From Rhodopirellula islandica (lineage in GTDB: Bacteria; Planctomycetota; Planctomycetia; Pirellulales; Pirellulaceae): 64,000 nucleotides of DNA. The notes under the pieces are model-generated. The model saw nothing but the letters and a program-made list of their open reading frames with translations. It did no database searches and had not been told where the DNA came from. Where the stretch lies: the NCBI RefSeq assembly GCF_001027925.1, contig NZ_LECT01000026.1, positions 62,001 through 126,000 on the forward strand. Direction: 5' to 3'. Of this stretch, positions 9,094 through 21,227 are shown piece after piece (the first letter of the stretch is position 1; the number at the start of each line of letters is the position of its first letter). Position numbers and translations under genes: made by a program.

Positions 9094-9747
9094 CTAAGCC
9101 TGCGTCAAAACCATGATGCGGATGGGGTGCTCGGGATCGTCGTCCATTTCCACCGTGTGCTCGGTGTAGTCCCACGGTTTGTCTTTCACCCATTGGGAAA
9201 ATTCCGTTGCGATCAACCGTTGCGGGTCGCTGAGGATCAATTGCCCGTCTTCGGTCAAGTGTTCGGCGGCCGACTGCAACAGTTCGGGCCACAGCGTTCG
9301 CAGGTACGTGACATCGCTGCCCAAGATAAAGGGAAACTTCTTGGGTGCCAAAGAATCCTCGCCCAGCCGGAAGACTTGCACATCCGTGTGCAGTCCCAGT
9401 CGCGACAAACTGAGCCGCACCAATTGCAGTGGGTCTTCCACGCCGTCGGTCAAGGTCACGCGAGCCCCACGCAGCAGAGCAGCGATGCCGGCGTGTCCAG
9501 TTCCACAGCCGACTTCCAAGACATCTTGGTTGTGGATCGGGACTCGGTCTAGGAATCGGTCCAGTCCCGAGGCGGCCCGCCAGGTCGTTGCCCAAAACGG
9601 ATCGATCACGCCTTCTTCGCCAGCATCCTGCCGCTCGCAGGCCTCGATCAACATCGCATCGGGGTCCGAGGCGACCGCCAGCGGCCGTTCTTGGCCGGCG
9701 ATCAAGGTGTCTTCCCAGTGCCAAGCGAATGAAAGCGAGTCGGCCAT
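9094..9747 (-). CDS. Class I SAM-dependent methyltransferase, ETFB/METTL lysine-methyltransferase-like
   Basis: 217 residues. The SAM motif is VLEVGCGTGHAG, followed by LTDG and the SDVTYLRTLWPELL segment typical of the METTL/ETFB-KMT group of protein methyltransferases, which act on lysines; the substrate here is unknown. The FWATTW motif before the SAM site also fits. The open frame continues to 9882, but those extra residues are translated from a palindromic repeat (9805-9854), so the ATG at 9747 is chosen. It follows hemB on the same strand. Confidence 0.8.
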   Translation of the reverse strand: MADSLSFAWHWEDTLIAGQERPLAVASDPDAMLIEACERQDAGEEGVIDPFWATTWRAASGLDRFLDRVPIHNQDVLEVGCGTGHAGIAALLRGARVTLTDGVEDPLQLVRLSLSRLGLHTDVQVFRLGEDSLAPKKFPFILGSDVTYLRTLWPELLQSAAEHLTEDGQLILSDPQRLIATEFSQWVKDKPWDYTEHTVEMDDDPEHPIRIMVLTQA

Positions 9748-9804
9748 GTTGAGCTGTGTTGGTGAAAGATCAGATGAAGAGAGAAGCGGCGTGTCGCCAA
9801 GTAC

Positions 9805-9854
9805 GATGGCCTTCCCAGGCCGTCGAGCTGGAGGGACGGCCTTGGAAGGCCATC
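9805..9854. repeat. Hairpin repeat (GATGGCCTTCC family) between hemB and the methyltransferase gene
   Basis: 20-bp arms at 9805-9824 and 9835-9854 match at 19 of 20 positions around a 10-base loop. In the transcript it would form a very stable stem between two co-directional genes, possibly attenuating read-through or protecting the 3' end of hemB mRNA. Confidence 0.8.
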
Positions 9855-9878
9855 CTACGGGAAGATGACAGGGCAAGA

Positions 9879-12657
<2,779 letters not shown>

Positions 12658-12704
12658 TTGAGCTGAATGGATGGATTTGGCCGTTGGCCATTTGGGGCGT
12701 GCTC

Positions 12705-13070
12705 GGAACGTCTTGACAACCCCGCCCGTTGCAAGGTCGTGGCGTTTATCGAGGCCGCGTTTTAGCGGGTTTTTACACGGCGCACCTCTCCCGAAACGAA
12801 GTTTGGGGAGAGGTCGAGCGACGCCGTTCAGGCGTACGCGAGGGTGAGGGCCGAGCAGGGAATGGGCGCGGACTGCCCTCCCCCGGAAATCTCGCTGAAC
12901 GCTCGCTTTCCGACCCCTCCCGTTTCACGGGCGGGGTTTGCAAGACGTCAGGAACACAGCACTTCAAAACTGCACGACCTCCTTCCTCGGGCGGGCTTCG
13001 CAGGACGCAACAAACACCGCGTTTAAAGACTGCACGGCCACTCTCCCCAAAAACTTCGTTTCGGGTGAGG
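12705..13070. repeat. Composite of degenerate palindromic repeats (CCTCTCC and AGGTCGTGC families)
   Basis: The 445-bp gap 12658-13102 has no gene. It holds CCTCTCCC...GGGGAGAGG near 12784-12812, a reverse partner TCTCCCC...GGGTGAGGGG near 13043-13071, and pieces with GGCGGGGTTTGCAAGACGT followed by GCACTTCAAAACTGCACGACCT (about 12930-12985) and again near 12990-13035. Related pieces occur at 32992-33172, 45465-45640 and 51290-51400. Confidence 0.7.
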
Positions 13071-13102
13071 GGTATTGCGTGGAAACGTGCCGACAAGCGT
13101 CG

Positions 13103-14386
13103 TCACTCGTCACCCGTCGGGATTCGTTTCAGGGCTTCTTCTCGCGAGTTGAGTTTGCCGTCGAGTTGATCGTCGCGAATGGATTGCAGGATGGCTTTGA
13201 ATTCTGGGCCAGGACGCATGCCGCTCGAGATCAAGTCGGCTCCGGTGACCAAGGGTGGCGGATCGAGTTCGTTGGGGGCGCCCGACAAAGCTCGGCCGGC
13301 TCGGGCGACACCGCGAGATTTCGGCGCCAGGGCCCGCGCGGTGCCCACGATCGTTGGTGCATCGGCATCGACCAGGATTGGCTGCAACTTGGACCAAGCC
13401 AGTCCGTCGCACTGAGTGATCGTTTCCGCGTGAGTCAGGGCGGCTTCGATCGCGCGGCGTTCCGCGACGGAGAGTTTCCAGTCGTCGAAGATCAATCGCA
13501 GGGTGTGCATCGAATCGCCGGGCAGGTGAAACAAGGCGATTGCCATCGCGACTTCGAAGGAAGGTCGTTTGGCGGCCTGGATCGCGGTTGAAAATTCGGT
13601 CCAGTTCATGGTTTGCAGTTGCGGCCAGATATGAAGCGACAATCCGGTGTCGACCAGGGTTTCCAAACCAAAGTCGACCGCGGGGGCGGTCATCACGCGG
13701 CGCATCTCGGCTCCGATGCGTTCGCCGCTGACCACGCTGATATCGCTGGCGTGATTTTGGATGGCGGCAAAGGTTTTGTGTTCGATCGAAAACCCGAGTG
13801 TGGTCGCGAACCGGACGGCCCGGAGCATCCGCAGTTTGTCTTCTTCGAAACGCTGAATCGCCTTGCCGATCGTTCGCAGGTGTCCTTTGGCGAGGTCATC
13901 GACTCCGCCGACGTGGTCGATGATTCGTGATTCAAAAACGTCGTAGAACATCCCGTTGATGGTGAAGTCGCGGCGCAGTGCATCGGCTTCGGCATCGCCG
14001 TAAGTGACGCTGTCGGGGCGACGGCCATCGGAGTAGCTTCCGTCGGCGCGGAAGGTGGCCACTTCGGTCGGCATCAATTTGCCGGCGGATTCCTTGGCGT
14101 TGCTGGCCGGGTGTTCGGTCGTTTCGGGGCGTGGTGGCAGCACGCCGATCACGCCGAAGGATTCCCCAAACGCCAGCGTGTTGCGTTTTCCAAACACATC
14201 GCGGACGGAATCGGGAGTTGCATCGGTGGCGACGTCGAAGTCCTTGGGTGTGCGGCCGAGCAGCGCGTCACGAACGCAGCCCCCCGCCAGAACAGCCTCA
14301 AAGCCAGCGTTCTTCAGTTCGGTGATGATGCGAACCGCTTCGGCGGCAGCGGGCGAATTCAGGATTTCAGTCGGGAAGTCAGGCAT
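13103..14386 (-). CDS. CCA tRNA nucleotidyltransferase / poly(A) polymerase family protein
   Basis: 427 residues from ATG 14386; the frame extends to 14632, but that part overlaps the divergent gene. The class II nucleotidyltransferase head is clear: LAGGCVRDALLGRTPKDFDVATDATP, with the metal-binding D-x-D, then RRDFTINGMFYD and EDKLRMLRAVRFATTLGF. These motifs match bacterial CCA-adding enzymes and poly(A) polymerases. Separating the two needs comparison of the neck/body. It is the only such gene in this window, so a CCA-adding role is favoured but unproven. Confidence 0.88.
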   Translation of the reverse strand: MPDFPTEILNSPAAAEAVRIITELKNAGFEAVLAGGCVRDALLGRTPKDFDVATDATPDSVRDVFGKRNTLAFGESFGVIGVLPPRPETTEHPASNAKESAGKLMPTEVATFRADGSYSDGRRPDSVTYGDAEADALRRDFTINGMFYDVFESRIIDHVGGVDDLAKGHLRTIGKAIQRFEEDKLRMLRAVRFATTLGFSIEHKTFAAIQNHASDISVVSGERIGAEMRRVMTAPAVDFGLETLVDTGLSLHIWPQLQTMNWTEFSTAIQAAKRPSFEVAMAIALFHLPGDSMHTLRLIFDDWKLSVAERRAIEAALTHAETITQCDGLAWSKLQPILVDADAPTIVGTARALAPKSRGVARAGRALSGAPNELDPPPLVTGADLISSGMRPGPEFKAILQSIRDDQLDGKLNSREEALKRIPTGDE

Positions 14387-14522
14387 CGGCGAGTGGGAAG
14401 TCGAGTTTTTTGGTGCGACGATTTCACGGGGTGTTGTTCCGCCCGAGTTTCGAAAAGACGCTACCATACCGAGTCGTTTGAATCTTCCGACCATTGTCGC
14501 TCCTGTCCATTTTCTCACACGT

Positions 14523-14972
14523 TTGAATTCTCTGGTGTCTGCTGAATTTGCTTCCTCGCCCGATCGATTCACGGACGCCGAGTTGGTCGCGTTTCTGGAC
14601 GAACAGCTCGAGCCGTCGCGGTCCTCCGCCATTGAACAAGCGGTGCGAGAAGACGAAGAGCTGCGTCAGCGACTGATCCAATTGCGTGGCCAGGATGTCG
14701 CTGGGTTGCACACAATTGGTGCAATTTGGCGTCGTCAGCAGCTTTCCTGTCCCGATCGGGCGGTGCTGCAGGCTTACGTTGCCAATCAGTTGGAACCCGA
14801 GATGGCGGACTATGTTCTGTTTCACTTGACTGAAATTGGATGCCGCGTTTGCCGTGCCAATTTCGATGATTTGAACCAGCAACTGGCGCGGGGCCGATCG
14901 ACGGAAGAGGCCGCATCGCGTCGTCGGCGAATGTTCCAAACCAGCGCCGGTCACTTGCGCCGCCACGACTGA
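14523..14972 (+). CDS. Small zinc-finger-like protein, possible anti-sigma-type regulator
   Basis: 149 residues from the TTG at 14523 (a GTG at 14535 is the alternative; no ATG fits). Residues ~15-55 are helical with an FLDEQLEP-type segment followed by a run of Glu/Arg. The second half has FHLTEIGCRVCRANF, a His-x5-Cys-x2-Cys arrangement reminiscent of the HC2 zinc finger of anti-sigma factors. No transmembrane segment is seen. Divergent from the CCA-type gene, with a 136-bp spacer. The function is not established. Confidence 0.6.
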   Translation: MNSLVSAEFASSPDRFTDAELVAFLDEQLEPSRSSAIEQAVREDEELRQRLIQLRGQDVAGLHTIGAIWRRQQLSCPDRAVLQAYVANQLEPEMADYVLFHLTEIGCRVCRANFDDLNQQLARGRSTEEAASRRRRMFQTSAGHLRRHD

Positions 14973-15169
14973 CCGCCGGGATGTTTGTTGAGCGTGTCGA
15001 TCTGCTGGTGACGCGGCGTGTCCGGATCAGGCCTCAAACGTCGCGGAAACCCCGTGATTTTGCCGGTTTCAGGTGTCTTGACTGATTGACCTAACTACGT
15101 GCGCCAAATACCCTTTGCGGCCAAACGTTCTTTTGATTTCCAAACCCCACACAGGGATTGACAGCGACG

Positions 15170-17830
15170 ATGGCAAAAAAAGACAAGATGGTTTACTACT
15201 TCGGCAAAACGAAGACCGAAGGAAAAGGCGGAAGCAAAGCCATCCTGGGCGGTAAAGGCCTGAACTTGGCCGAAATGACTTCCATCGGACTGCCGGTCCC
15301 TCCCGGGTTCACGATCACCACTGAAGTTTGCGACGGCTACTACAAAGCTGGCAAGAAGCTTCCCAAGGGATTGATGGACGAAATTCAGGACGCCGTCAAA
15401 ATCCTGGAAAAGGAACTCGGCAAGAACTTCGGCGACAACGAAAACCCGTTGCTCGTCAGCGTCCGTTCTGGTGCAGCCGTCTCGATGCCCGGGATGATGA
15501 ACACCATTTTGAACCTCGGACTGAATGACGAAGCGACCGAAGGTTTGGCCAAAGCGACCAAGAACGAGCGTTTCGCTTTCGACGCTTACCGCCGCTTGAT
15601 CAACATGTACGGCGACGTCGTGATGGGCCTGCATCACGAGCAGTTCGAAGCTGCGTTTGACAAGGTCAAGAAAAAACACAACGTCACCGAAGACACCGAA
15701 GTTCCTGCCGAAGGTTTGCGTGAACTTTGCGATGCTTACAAAGCGGTCTACAAGAAGGGCACCGGCGAAGACTTCCCTCAAGACCCGATCAAGCAACTTC
15801 AGTTGGCCATCGAAGCCGTCTTCGGTTCCTGGAACGCTGACCGTGCGATCAGCTATCGCCGCATCGAATCGGCCAAGGGCAACACCGAGATCAACGACTT
15901 GATCGGCACCGCCGTGAACGTCCAGGCCATGGTTTATGGCAACATGGGCGACGACTCGGGAACGGGTGTCGGTTTCACTCGTGACCCCAACACCGGGCAG
16001 AACAAGTTCTACGGCGAATTCCTGATCAACGCTCAGGGCGAAGACGTTGTGGCTGGTATCCGGACACCACAGCCGGTCGCCGAAATGACCAAGTGGGACA
16101 AAGCGGCTCACAAAGAGCTGATGGAAATCAAGAAGAAACTGGAAGACCACTACACCGACATGCAGGACATCGAGTTCACGATTGAGCGTGGCAAGTTGTT
16201 CATGCTGCAAACTCGGAACGGAAAGCGAAACGGCATCGCGGCTGTGAAGATCGCTTGCGACATGGTCAAAGAAGGTTTGATCACCGAGAAGGACGCCGTT
16301 CTTCGCGTTCCTGCTTCGGACTTGACTCACTGCTTGTTGCCTTCGTTCAAACCCACCGCTCGCAACGCCGCCGACGTGTTGTGCCGTGGTTTGAATGCGT
16401 CGCCAGGCGCTGCGGTTGGCAAGTTGGCCTTCACCGCGACCGATGCTCGCGAACGTTTCGAAGCTGGCGAAAACGTCATCTTGGTTCGTCGCGAAACCAG
16501 CCCAGAAGACGTTGAAGGTATGTCCGCTGCCGTTGGTATTTTGACCAGCACCGGTGGAGCAACCAGCCACGCTGCTGTGGTTGCTCGTGGTTGGGGCAAG
16601 TGCTGCGTCGCGGGTGCCAGCGAAGTGGAAATCAACGAAAAAGCCAAGACGATCACCGTCGGCGGACGCAAATTCACTGCCAAGGACACGATCAGCCTCG
16701 ACGGCACGACCGGCGAAGTGATGGCGGGCGAAGTCGAAACCCAAGAGCCCAAGTTGTCTGGCGATTTCGCCAAGTTGATGAAGTGGGCTGATCAATACCG
16801 TCGCCTTTCGATCCGCACCAACGCGGATTCACCTGCCGACAGCAAGCGTGCCCGTGACTTCGGTGCCGAAGGCATCGGACTGTGCCGCACCGAGCACATG
16901 TTCTTCGAAGCTGATCGCATCATTCACATGCGTGCCATGATCTTGGCCGAAAACGAAGATGCTCGTCGTGCTGCCCTGAAGAAGTTGTTGCCGTTCCAAC
17001 GCAAAGACTTCGAAGGCATCTTCAAAGCCATGAAGGGTTGCCCCGTGACCGTGCGGTTGCTGGATCCACCATTGCACGAGTTCTTGCCACACGAACCAGC
17101 CGCTCAAAAGCAAATGGCCGAAGAGTTGGGCGTCAAGTTGGGCGAGATCAAAAAGCGTGGTGCGGCTCTTCACGAGTCCAACCCAATGCTCGGCCACCGT
17201 GGTTGCCGTCTCAGCGTGACTTACCCCGAAATCTTGGAAATGCAGGTCCAGGCAATCGTCGAAGCAGCGATCAGCTGTGCCAAGAAGAACATCGACGCTC
17301 AGCCCGAGATCATGATCCCGTTGGTCGGCACCGCTGCTGAACTTCGTATCTTGCGTGAAAAGGTGGAAGAAACGATCGAAGCAACCAAGGCCGCCAAGAA
17401 GTTCGAAGGCGACCTGAGCATCTTGATCGGGACCATGATCGAAATTCCTCGTGCTTGTTTGACCGCCAACGAAGTGGCTGAGTACGCTGATTTCTTCAGC
17501 TTCGGCACCAATGACTTGACGCAAATGACGTTCGGTTATTCCCGCGATGACGTCGGCGGATTCTTGCCCGATTACATCGAGCACAAAATCGTTCCCGTCG
17601 ACCCCTTCCAGTCGCTGGACACCAGCGGTGTGGGACAGCTCGTCGAAATGGGCGTCGCCAAGGGCCGTAGCGTCAAGAAGAAACTCAAGGTTGGTATCTG
17701 TGGCGAGCATGGTGGTGACCCCGCCTCGATCGAGTTCTGCAACGCAGTTGGACTGGACTACGTTTCGTGCAGCCCCTTCCGCGTGCCAATCGCACGTTTG
17801 GCCGCTGCTCAAGCTGCACTGAAGGCGTAG
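15170..17830 (+). CDS. ppdK: Pyruvate, phosphate dikinase
   Basis: Interconverts pyruvate + ATP + Pi and phosphoenolpyruvate + AMP + PPi. 886 residues from the ATG at 15170 (a TTG at 15158 is less likely). Domains in order: ATP-grasp nucleotide-binding (GGKGLNLAEM at the start), central swivelling domain with GGATSHAAVVARG carrying the phospho-His (about H467), and the C-terminal PEP/pyruvate barrel with GICGEHGGDP carrying the catalytic Cys (about C844). All catalytic motifs are intact. The gene stands alone and is followed by a strong terminator. Confidence 0.97.
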   Translation: MAKKDKMVYYFGKTKTEGKGGSKAILGGKGLNLAEMTSIGLPVPPGFTITTEVCDGYYKAGKKLPKGLMDEIQDAVKILEKELGKNFGDNENPLLVSVRSGAAVSMPGMMNTILNLGLNDEATEGLAKATKNERFAFDAYRRLINMYGDVVMGLHHEQFEAAFDKVKKKHNVTEDTEVPAEGLRELCDAYKAVYKKGTGEDFPQDPIKQLQLAIEAVFGSWNADRAISYRRIESAKGNTEINDLIGTAVNVQAMVYGNMGDDSGTGVGFTRDPNTGQNKFYGEFLINAQGEDVVAGIRTPQPVAEMTKWDKAAHKELMEIKKKLEDHYTDMQDIEFTIERGKLFMLQTRNGKRNGIAAVKIACDMVKEGLITEKDAVLRVPASDLTHCLLPSFKPTARNAADVLCRGLNASPGAAVGKLAFTATDARERFEAGENVILVRRETSPEDVEGMSAAVGILTSTGGATSHAAVVARGWGKCCVAGASEVEINEKAKTITVGGRKFTAKDTISLDGTTGEVMAGEVETQEPKLSGDFAKLMKWADQYRRLSIRTNADSPADSKRARDFGAEGIGLCRTEHMFFEADRIIHMRAMILAENEDARRAALKKLLPFQRKDFEGIFKAMKGCPVTVRLLDPPLHEFLPHEPAAQKQMAEELGVKLGEIKKRGAALHESNPMLGHRGCRLSVTYPEILEMQVQAIVEAAISCAKKNIDAQPEIMIPLVGTAAELRILREKVEETIEATKAAKKFEGDLSILIGTMIEIPRACLTANEVAEYADFFSFGTNDLTQMTFGYSRDDVGGFLPDYIEHKIVPVDPFQSLDTSGVGQLVEMGVAKGRSVKKKLKVGICGEHGGDPASIEFCNAVGLDYVSCSPFRVPIARLAAAQAALKA

Positions 17831-17871
17831 TGAATCGAGCCAAACTGGCACCATTCCACGAATGATTGATG

Positions 17872-17914
17872 GGCCGCGAGACCGGAGAAGCCCTCCGCCT
17901 CGCGGCCTTTTTTT
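17872..17914 (+). terminator. Rho-independent terminator of ppdK
   Basis: Perfect 9-bp stem GGCCGCGAG (17872-17880) / CTCGCGGCC (17899-17907), followed at once by seven T (17908-17914), 41 bp after the ppdK stop. Confidence 0.93.
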
Positions 17915-17926
17915 GTGCGTGGGCAG

Positions 17927-18186
17927 CAGGCCAGGTCATGACTCGGGATCGACGCCGATGCTTTGAAACAAAGCGAGTCCTGACATTGAAACACAAGACG
18001 GCAATGTTTCAGCGGTGCCGCGTTGCTGGGTTCGCCAGAATCCTGACGTCGTCCACGTGGGCCATGTCTCCCATGGCGCTGGGTGAAATGCCGTGACAAG
18101 GGACGCTCGCGAAGGATCGTCGGTTGGTTAGCTCGCCTCGCTTCTTTCGAAGCATCGGCTCGATCGCCAGGTGGAACCTGGCCTAC
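17927..18186. repeat. Two facing partial copies of the 120-bp palindromic unit
   Basis: Left part: CAGGCCAGGTCATG and GCCGATGCTTTG-AAA-CAAAGC. Right part, reverse orientation: CTCGCTTCTTTCGAAGCATCGG, then CCAGGTGGAACCTGGCCTAC. Same family as the array at 2321-3028. It fills the space before the glycosyltransferase; no gene is seen. Confidence 0.7.
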
Positions 18187-18264
18187 TGGCTGCGTTACCA
18201 TAGAATTTAGATGGTGACCAAGCACGGACGCCGGCTAACAACTCTCCATCCCAACCAGTCTGCC

Positions 18265-19467
18265 ATGCCACGCCGCCGAGTCCTTTTGATGGCCAGTTCG
18301 ATGCGTGGCGGCGGAAGCGAACTGCAAACCGCGATGCTGGCTCGGCATCTGGATCGCGAACGGTTCGACGTGCATTTGTATTTGACAGAGGCGGTTGGCG
18401 ATCTGCTGAACACCATTCCAGATGATGTGGTTGTTCATCATCCGCCGGAGTCATTTCCGCCACGAGTGCTGGACTGGATTCCCGGTGGGATGCTGAAACG
18501 ACAAGCCGAATGGTTTCGCGATCTGGTGGAGCGGACACAGGTCGATGTGATCTACGACCGAACCTTTCACATGACGCTGATCGCCGGTCATCCTCTTGTT
18601 CAGCGTGGTTCGTCAGTGGATCGTCCGCGGGTGTCGACGATTGTCAGTCCGCCCGAGGTGGCGTTGCCATTGGTCGAAAAGCGATTCGTGAGGCTGAAAC
18701 GGCGGCGATTGGCTCTGGCTTACCGTCGCAGTGCAGTCGTCATCGCGGTCAGTGATGTCGCTCGTCAGTCCGCGATTCAATACTACGGGTTGCCAGAATC
18801 GCTGGTGCAAACGATTCGCAATCCCGTCGATGCGGATGCGATTCAGAGCCGGCGAGATAACTCGGAAATCCCGGACCGAGACTCTGGTGACGCGTTGAAG
18901 TTGGTGGTCGTGGGCAGGATGACGGAGGAAAAAGGGCATGCCACGCTGCTCGATGCGATTGAACGTTTGATGAGAGATTGGCCCGCTCCATTGCCGACGC
19001 TGCATTTTCGATTGATCGGTGACGGGCCACTTCGGGCGGGGCTGGAGTCACGGTGGAAAGACATGGTGTTGGCGGCGGGGCCAAAGGACACGATCCACCG
19101 AGTCGAATTTGCAGGGGCGATCCAGCCGGCGTCTACCGAAATCGCTGCAGCGGACGGGTTGGTGCTGCCGTCTCATTTCGAGGGGTTGCCGAACGTCGTT
19201 TTGGAGGCGTTTGTTCTTGGGACGCCCGTGGTGGCGACGCGAGCCGGAGGAACGGTGGAATTGCAGGGTTCGGCGGACGTTCCCACGTGTCATTGGGCCG
19301 TACCGAAGGATCCCGCCTCGCTGGCCGGAGCCATCCGCGAATTCGCGGGGCAGGCTGAGCAGCGACGCCTGCATGCTGTCAACGCGAACCGGTTCGTGTT
19401 GGTGAATCATGATCTGCGAGCCACGGTGGATCGGATCAGTGATCTGCTGATGAGTGCCGGAAAGTAG
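18265..19467 (+). CDS. Glycosyltransferase, family 4 type
   Basis: 400 residues from ATG 18265 (MPRRRVLLMASS); an in-frame ATG at 18211 would add 18 non-conserved residues. The GT-B fold is indicated by SSMRGGGSELQ at the N terminus and the donor-site motifs VVGRMTEEKGHATLLDA and HFEGLPNVVLEAF-x2-GTPVVAT, which includes the E-x7-E signature. It probably transfers a sugar from a nucleotide-sugar during polysaccharide or lipid glycosylation. No membrane segment. A single gene with no related neighbours. Confidence 0.9.
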   Translation: MPRRRVLLMASSMRGGGSELQTAMLARHLDRERFDVHLYLTEAVGDLLNTIPDDVVVHHPPESFPPRVLDWIPGGMLKRQAEWFRDLVERTQVDVIYDRTFHMTLIAGHPLVQRGSSVDRPRVSTIVSPPEVALPLVEKRFVRLKRRRLALAYRRSAVVIAVSDVARQSAIQYYGLPESLVQTIRNPVDADAIQSRRDNSEIPDRDSGDALKLVVVGRMTEEKGHATLLDAIERLMRDWPAPLPTLHFRLIGDGPLRAGLESRWKDMVLAAGPKDTIHRVEFAGAIQPASTEIAAADGLVLPSHFEGLPNVVLEAFVLGTPVVATRAGGTVELQGSADVPTCHWAVPKDPASLAGAIREFAGQAEQRRLHAVNANRFVLVNHDLRATVDRISDLLMSAGK

Positions 19468-19685
19468 CATTCCCATTCATTCGACCGGGTCCAGGTGTGT
19501 GCACGGCGGCATGGGGGACCTCGTGTTGCGCACGATCCACGCCGATGCAGATTCGCCACGTCGGTTGGTCTCGGTCTGTGGCGGGGGCGGGACCTCGGCA
19601 AACAGCCGTGGGAACCCGCACAATCGCTACACTTTCCTACGTTTTGGCGTGTGTCGTCAATTGCGACGTGTTTCAAGCAATTTTG

Positions 19686-19715
19686 TTGACACTCATTTTT
19701 GGCCGTAACTATACT
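19686..19715 (+). promoter_or_regulatory. Sigma-70-type promoter for the coiled-coil envelope operon
   Basis: TTGACA (19686-19691), 18-bp spacer, TATACT (19710-19715), about 48 bp before the ATG at 19764. This is the best consensus promoter seen in the window. The rest of 19468-19763 shows no gene. Confidence 0.75.
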
Positions 19716-19763
19716 TTCAAATGAAATTCCCGACCACTTTTCTCCATCCGGAACCGACCACCC

Positions 19764-20600
19764 ATGACCCTACTCGGGAAATCCTTTTCGGTCATAATCC
19801 TGCTATTGAGCGGGGTTTTCATGGTTTTGGCGCTCGCCGTCAACGCGTCTCACCGCAATTGGCGGGATGTCGTGCTCGGACCTCAGGGTTTGAAGGCCCA
19901 GATCGAAACCGTCGCACGCACGAACGAACAGCTTCGTGATTCAAGAGCACGTACTCAATCGTCCTTGGATCGCGAACAAGCCGCTCGTCGAACCGCCTTG
20001 GCCGCCCTGCAGACTCAGCTGGACCAGCTGGAATCGCAGTTGCGTGAGAGCGAATCGACCGTGCAGCAGCTGCAAGCCAAAAGCACCGAGCTGGCCCAGA
20101 TCGACCGGGCTCGCGCGGAAGAGTTGGAAAAGATCACCGCGGACAACACTCGATTGCGTGAGCAAATCCGCACCGAGCAACAAGATCGTGACACCTTGTT
20201 CGCACGCACCTTGGAATTGACCGACCAAATGAACAGCCTTCGCGGCGTGGTTCAGTTGCAACAAGACCGCAACGATCAGTTGGCAAACCAGGTGACGCGA
20301 TACAAAGAAGTCGTCGACGCCGCCGGTTTGAACATGAACGACCCGCTCGATGGTGCTCCGCCAGAACGCAACGGCACCGTCTTGGTCGTCAACCGTCCTC
20401 GCAAGTTGGTCGAAGTGTCGATCGGCTACGACGATGGACTTCGCAACGGTCACTACTTGGAAGTCACCCGTGGTGGCCGCTATGTGACTCGTTTGAAAGT
20501 GCGTGAGACAGAACCGGATCGTGCGGTTGCTGAGATCATGCGGGACTACAGTGAAGGCGTAGTGGAGGAGGGCGATCGTGTCGACACTTCCATCGAGTGA
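19764..20600 (+). CDS. Membrane-anchored coiled-coil protein of unknown function
   Basis: 278 residues. One N-terminal transmembrane segment (about 8-28), then a long coiled coil (about 40-195) rich in Gln, Glu, Leu and Arg, then a ~75-residue globular C-terminal domain (GTVLVVNRPRKLVEVSIGYDDG..., RGGRYVTRLKV). The layout suggests a periplasmic structural or tethering protein. No family name is recognised. It overlaps the next small gene by 23 bp and has its own promoter. Confidence 0.8.
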   Translation: MTLLGKSFSVIILLLSGVFMVLALAVNASHRNWRDVVLGPQGLKAQIETVARTNEQLRDSRARTQSSLDREQAARRTALAALQTQLDQLESQLRESESTVQQLQAKSTELAQIDRARAEELEKITADNTRLREQIRTEQQDRDTLFARTLELTDQMNSLRGVVQLQQDRNDQLANQVTRYKEVVDAAGLNMNDPLDGAPPERNGTVLVVNRPRKLVEVSIGYDDGLRNGHYLEVTRGGRYVTRLKVRETEPDRAVAEIMRDYSEGVVEEGDRVDTSIE

Positions 20601-20784
20601 TGCTCCGACGGGCAAGCAACCACCGAGTGTTTACACGGTGATGTTGTTGCTGGCGATGTTGTTCATGTTGATCGCGGTCATCGCGATGTTCGTGGAACTG
20701 AATCGCTGGGGACCCGATTACTACAAAACCAACACGGCTCGTCCGACCGTGATGCTGACGACGAGCAGCCCCTTCCTGGGCTAA
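20578..20784 (+). CDS. Small single-span membrane protein
   Basis: 68 residues from a GTG at 20578 with a good ribosome-binding site (GGAGGAG about 10 bp upstream), which makes this start and the 23-bp overlap with the previous gene credible. One hydrophobic helix at about residues 19-41, with short polar ends. It is co-expressed with the coiled-coil protein and probably partners it in the membrane (inference). Confidence 0.75.
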   Translation: MSTLPSSDAPTGKQPPSVYTVMLLLAMLFMLIAVIAMFVELNRWGPDYYKTNTARPTVMLTTSSPFLG

Positions 20785-20812
20785 TCCAAACCAGCCAAGA
20801 CTGAAACCATCG

Positions 20813-20839
20813 CACCCAGACCCCGTGTCTGGGTGTTTT
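20813..20839 (+). terminator. Terminator of the coiled-coil/small membrane protein operon
   Basis: CACCCAGAC (20813-20821), 5-base loop, GTCTGGGTG (20827-20835), then TTTT; 29 bp after the stop of the small gene. Confidence 0.85.
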
Positions 20840-21042
20840 CATAGGTGCGTAGCATTTCCTTCTGCCCATAGCCAAGATCACCAGTTTCGGAATCACCGAA
20901 GGACGTCGATTTTAGAAGTGATCGATTTCTCAGGTAGGCCGGATCGAGCCGCTTCGGCGCTGCTCCGGCTGGTGAGCCGACACGTTCAGGCGAGTGTTGC
21001 GGGCTTTGCGTCGCAAAGCCTCCTTCATTCGGCCTCCGCAGA

Positions 21043-21173
21043 CTAAGCAGGTCGGCAGGAATGATCGGGCATCATCATGTGAGCCGTTTGGGCGTTAGCC
21101 CCGGTTGTACGTGGGAAGAACGACGCTTACCGAAACAGTCCAAATGCCGAAAGACTCCTGCCGACCTGCTTAG
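21043..21173. mobile_element. 131-bp MITE-like element with perfect 18-bp terminal inverted repeats
   Basis: Outer arms at 21043-21060 and 21156-21173 are exact reverse complements (18 of 18), beginning CTAAGCAGGTCGG. The interior has no ORF and carries GTGAGCCGTTTGGGCGTTAGCC, a segment that recurs in variant form near 53045. The rest of 20840-21227 holds a further degenerate hairpin (GGCTTTGCGTCGCAAAGCC near 21002) but no gene. No target-site duplication could be assigned with confidence. Confidence 0.6.
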
Positions 21174-21227
21174 CACGCTCAAATCGGTCGCTCAGAAGAC
21201 TGACGGTCCCAAGATGGCCCTGTCCAG

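Noticed and set aside
15095-16795. 566-codon minus-strand ORF opposite ppdK
   Set aside because: Antisense shadow caused by the codon bias of ppdK, whose motifs are all intact.
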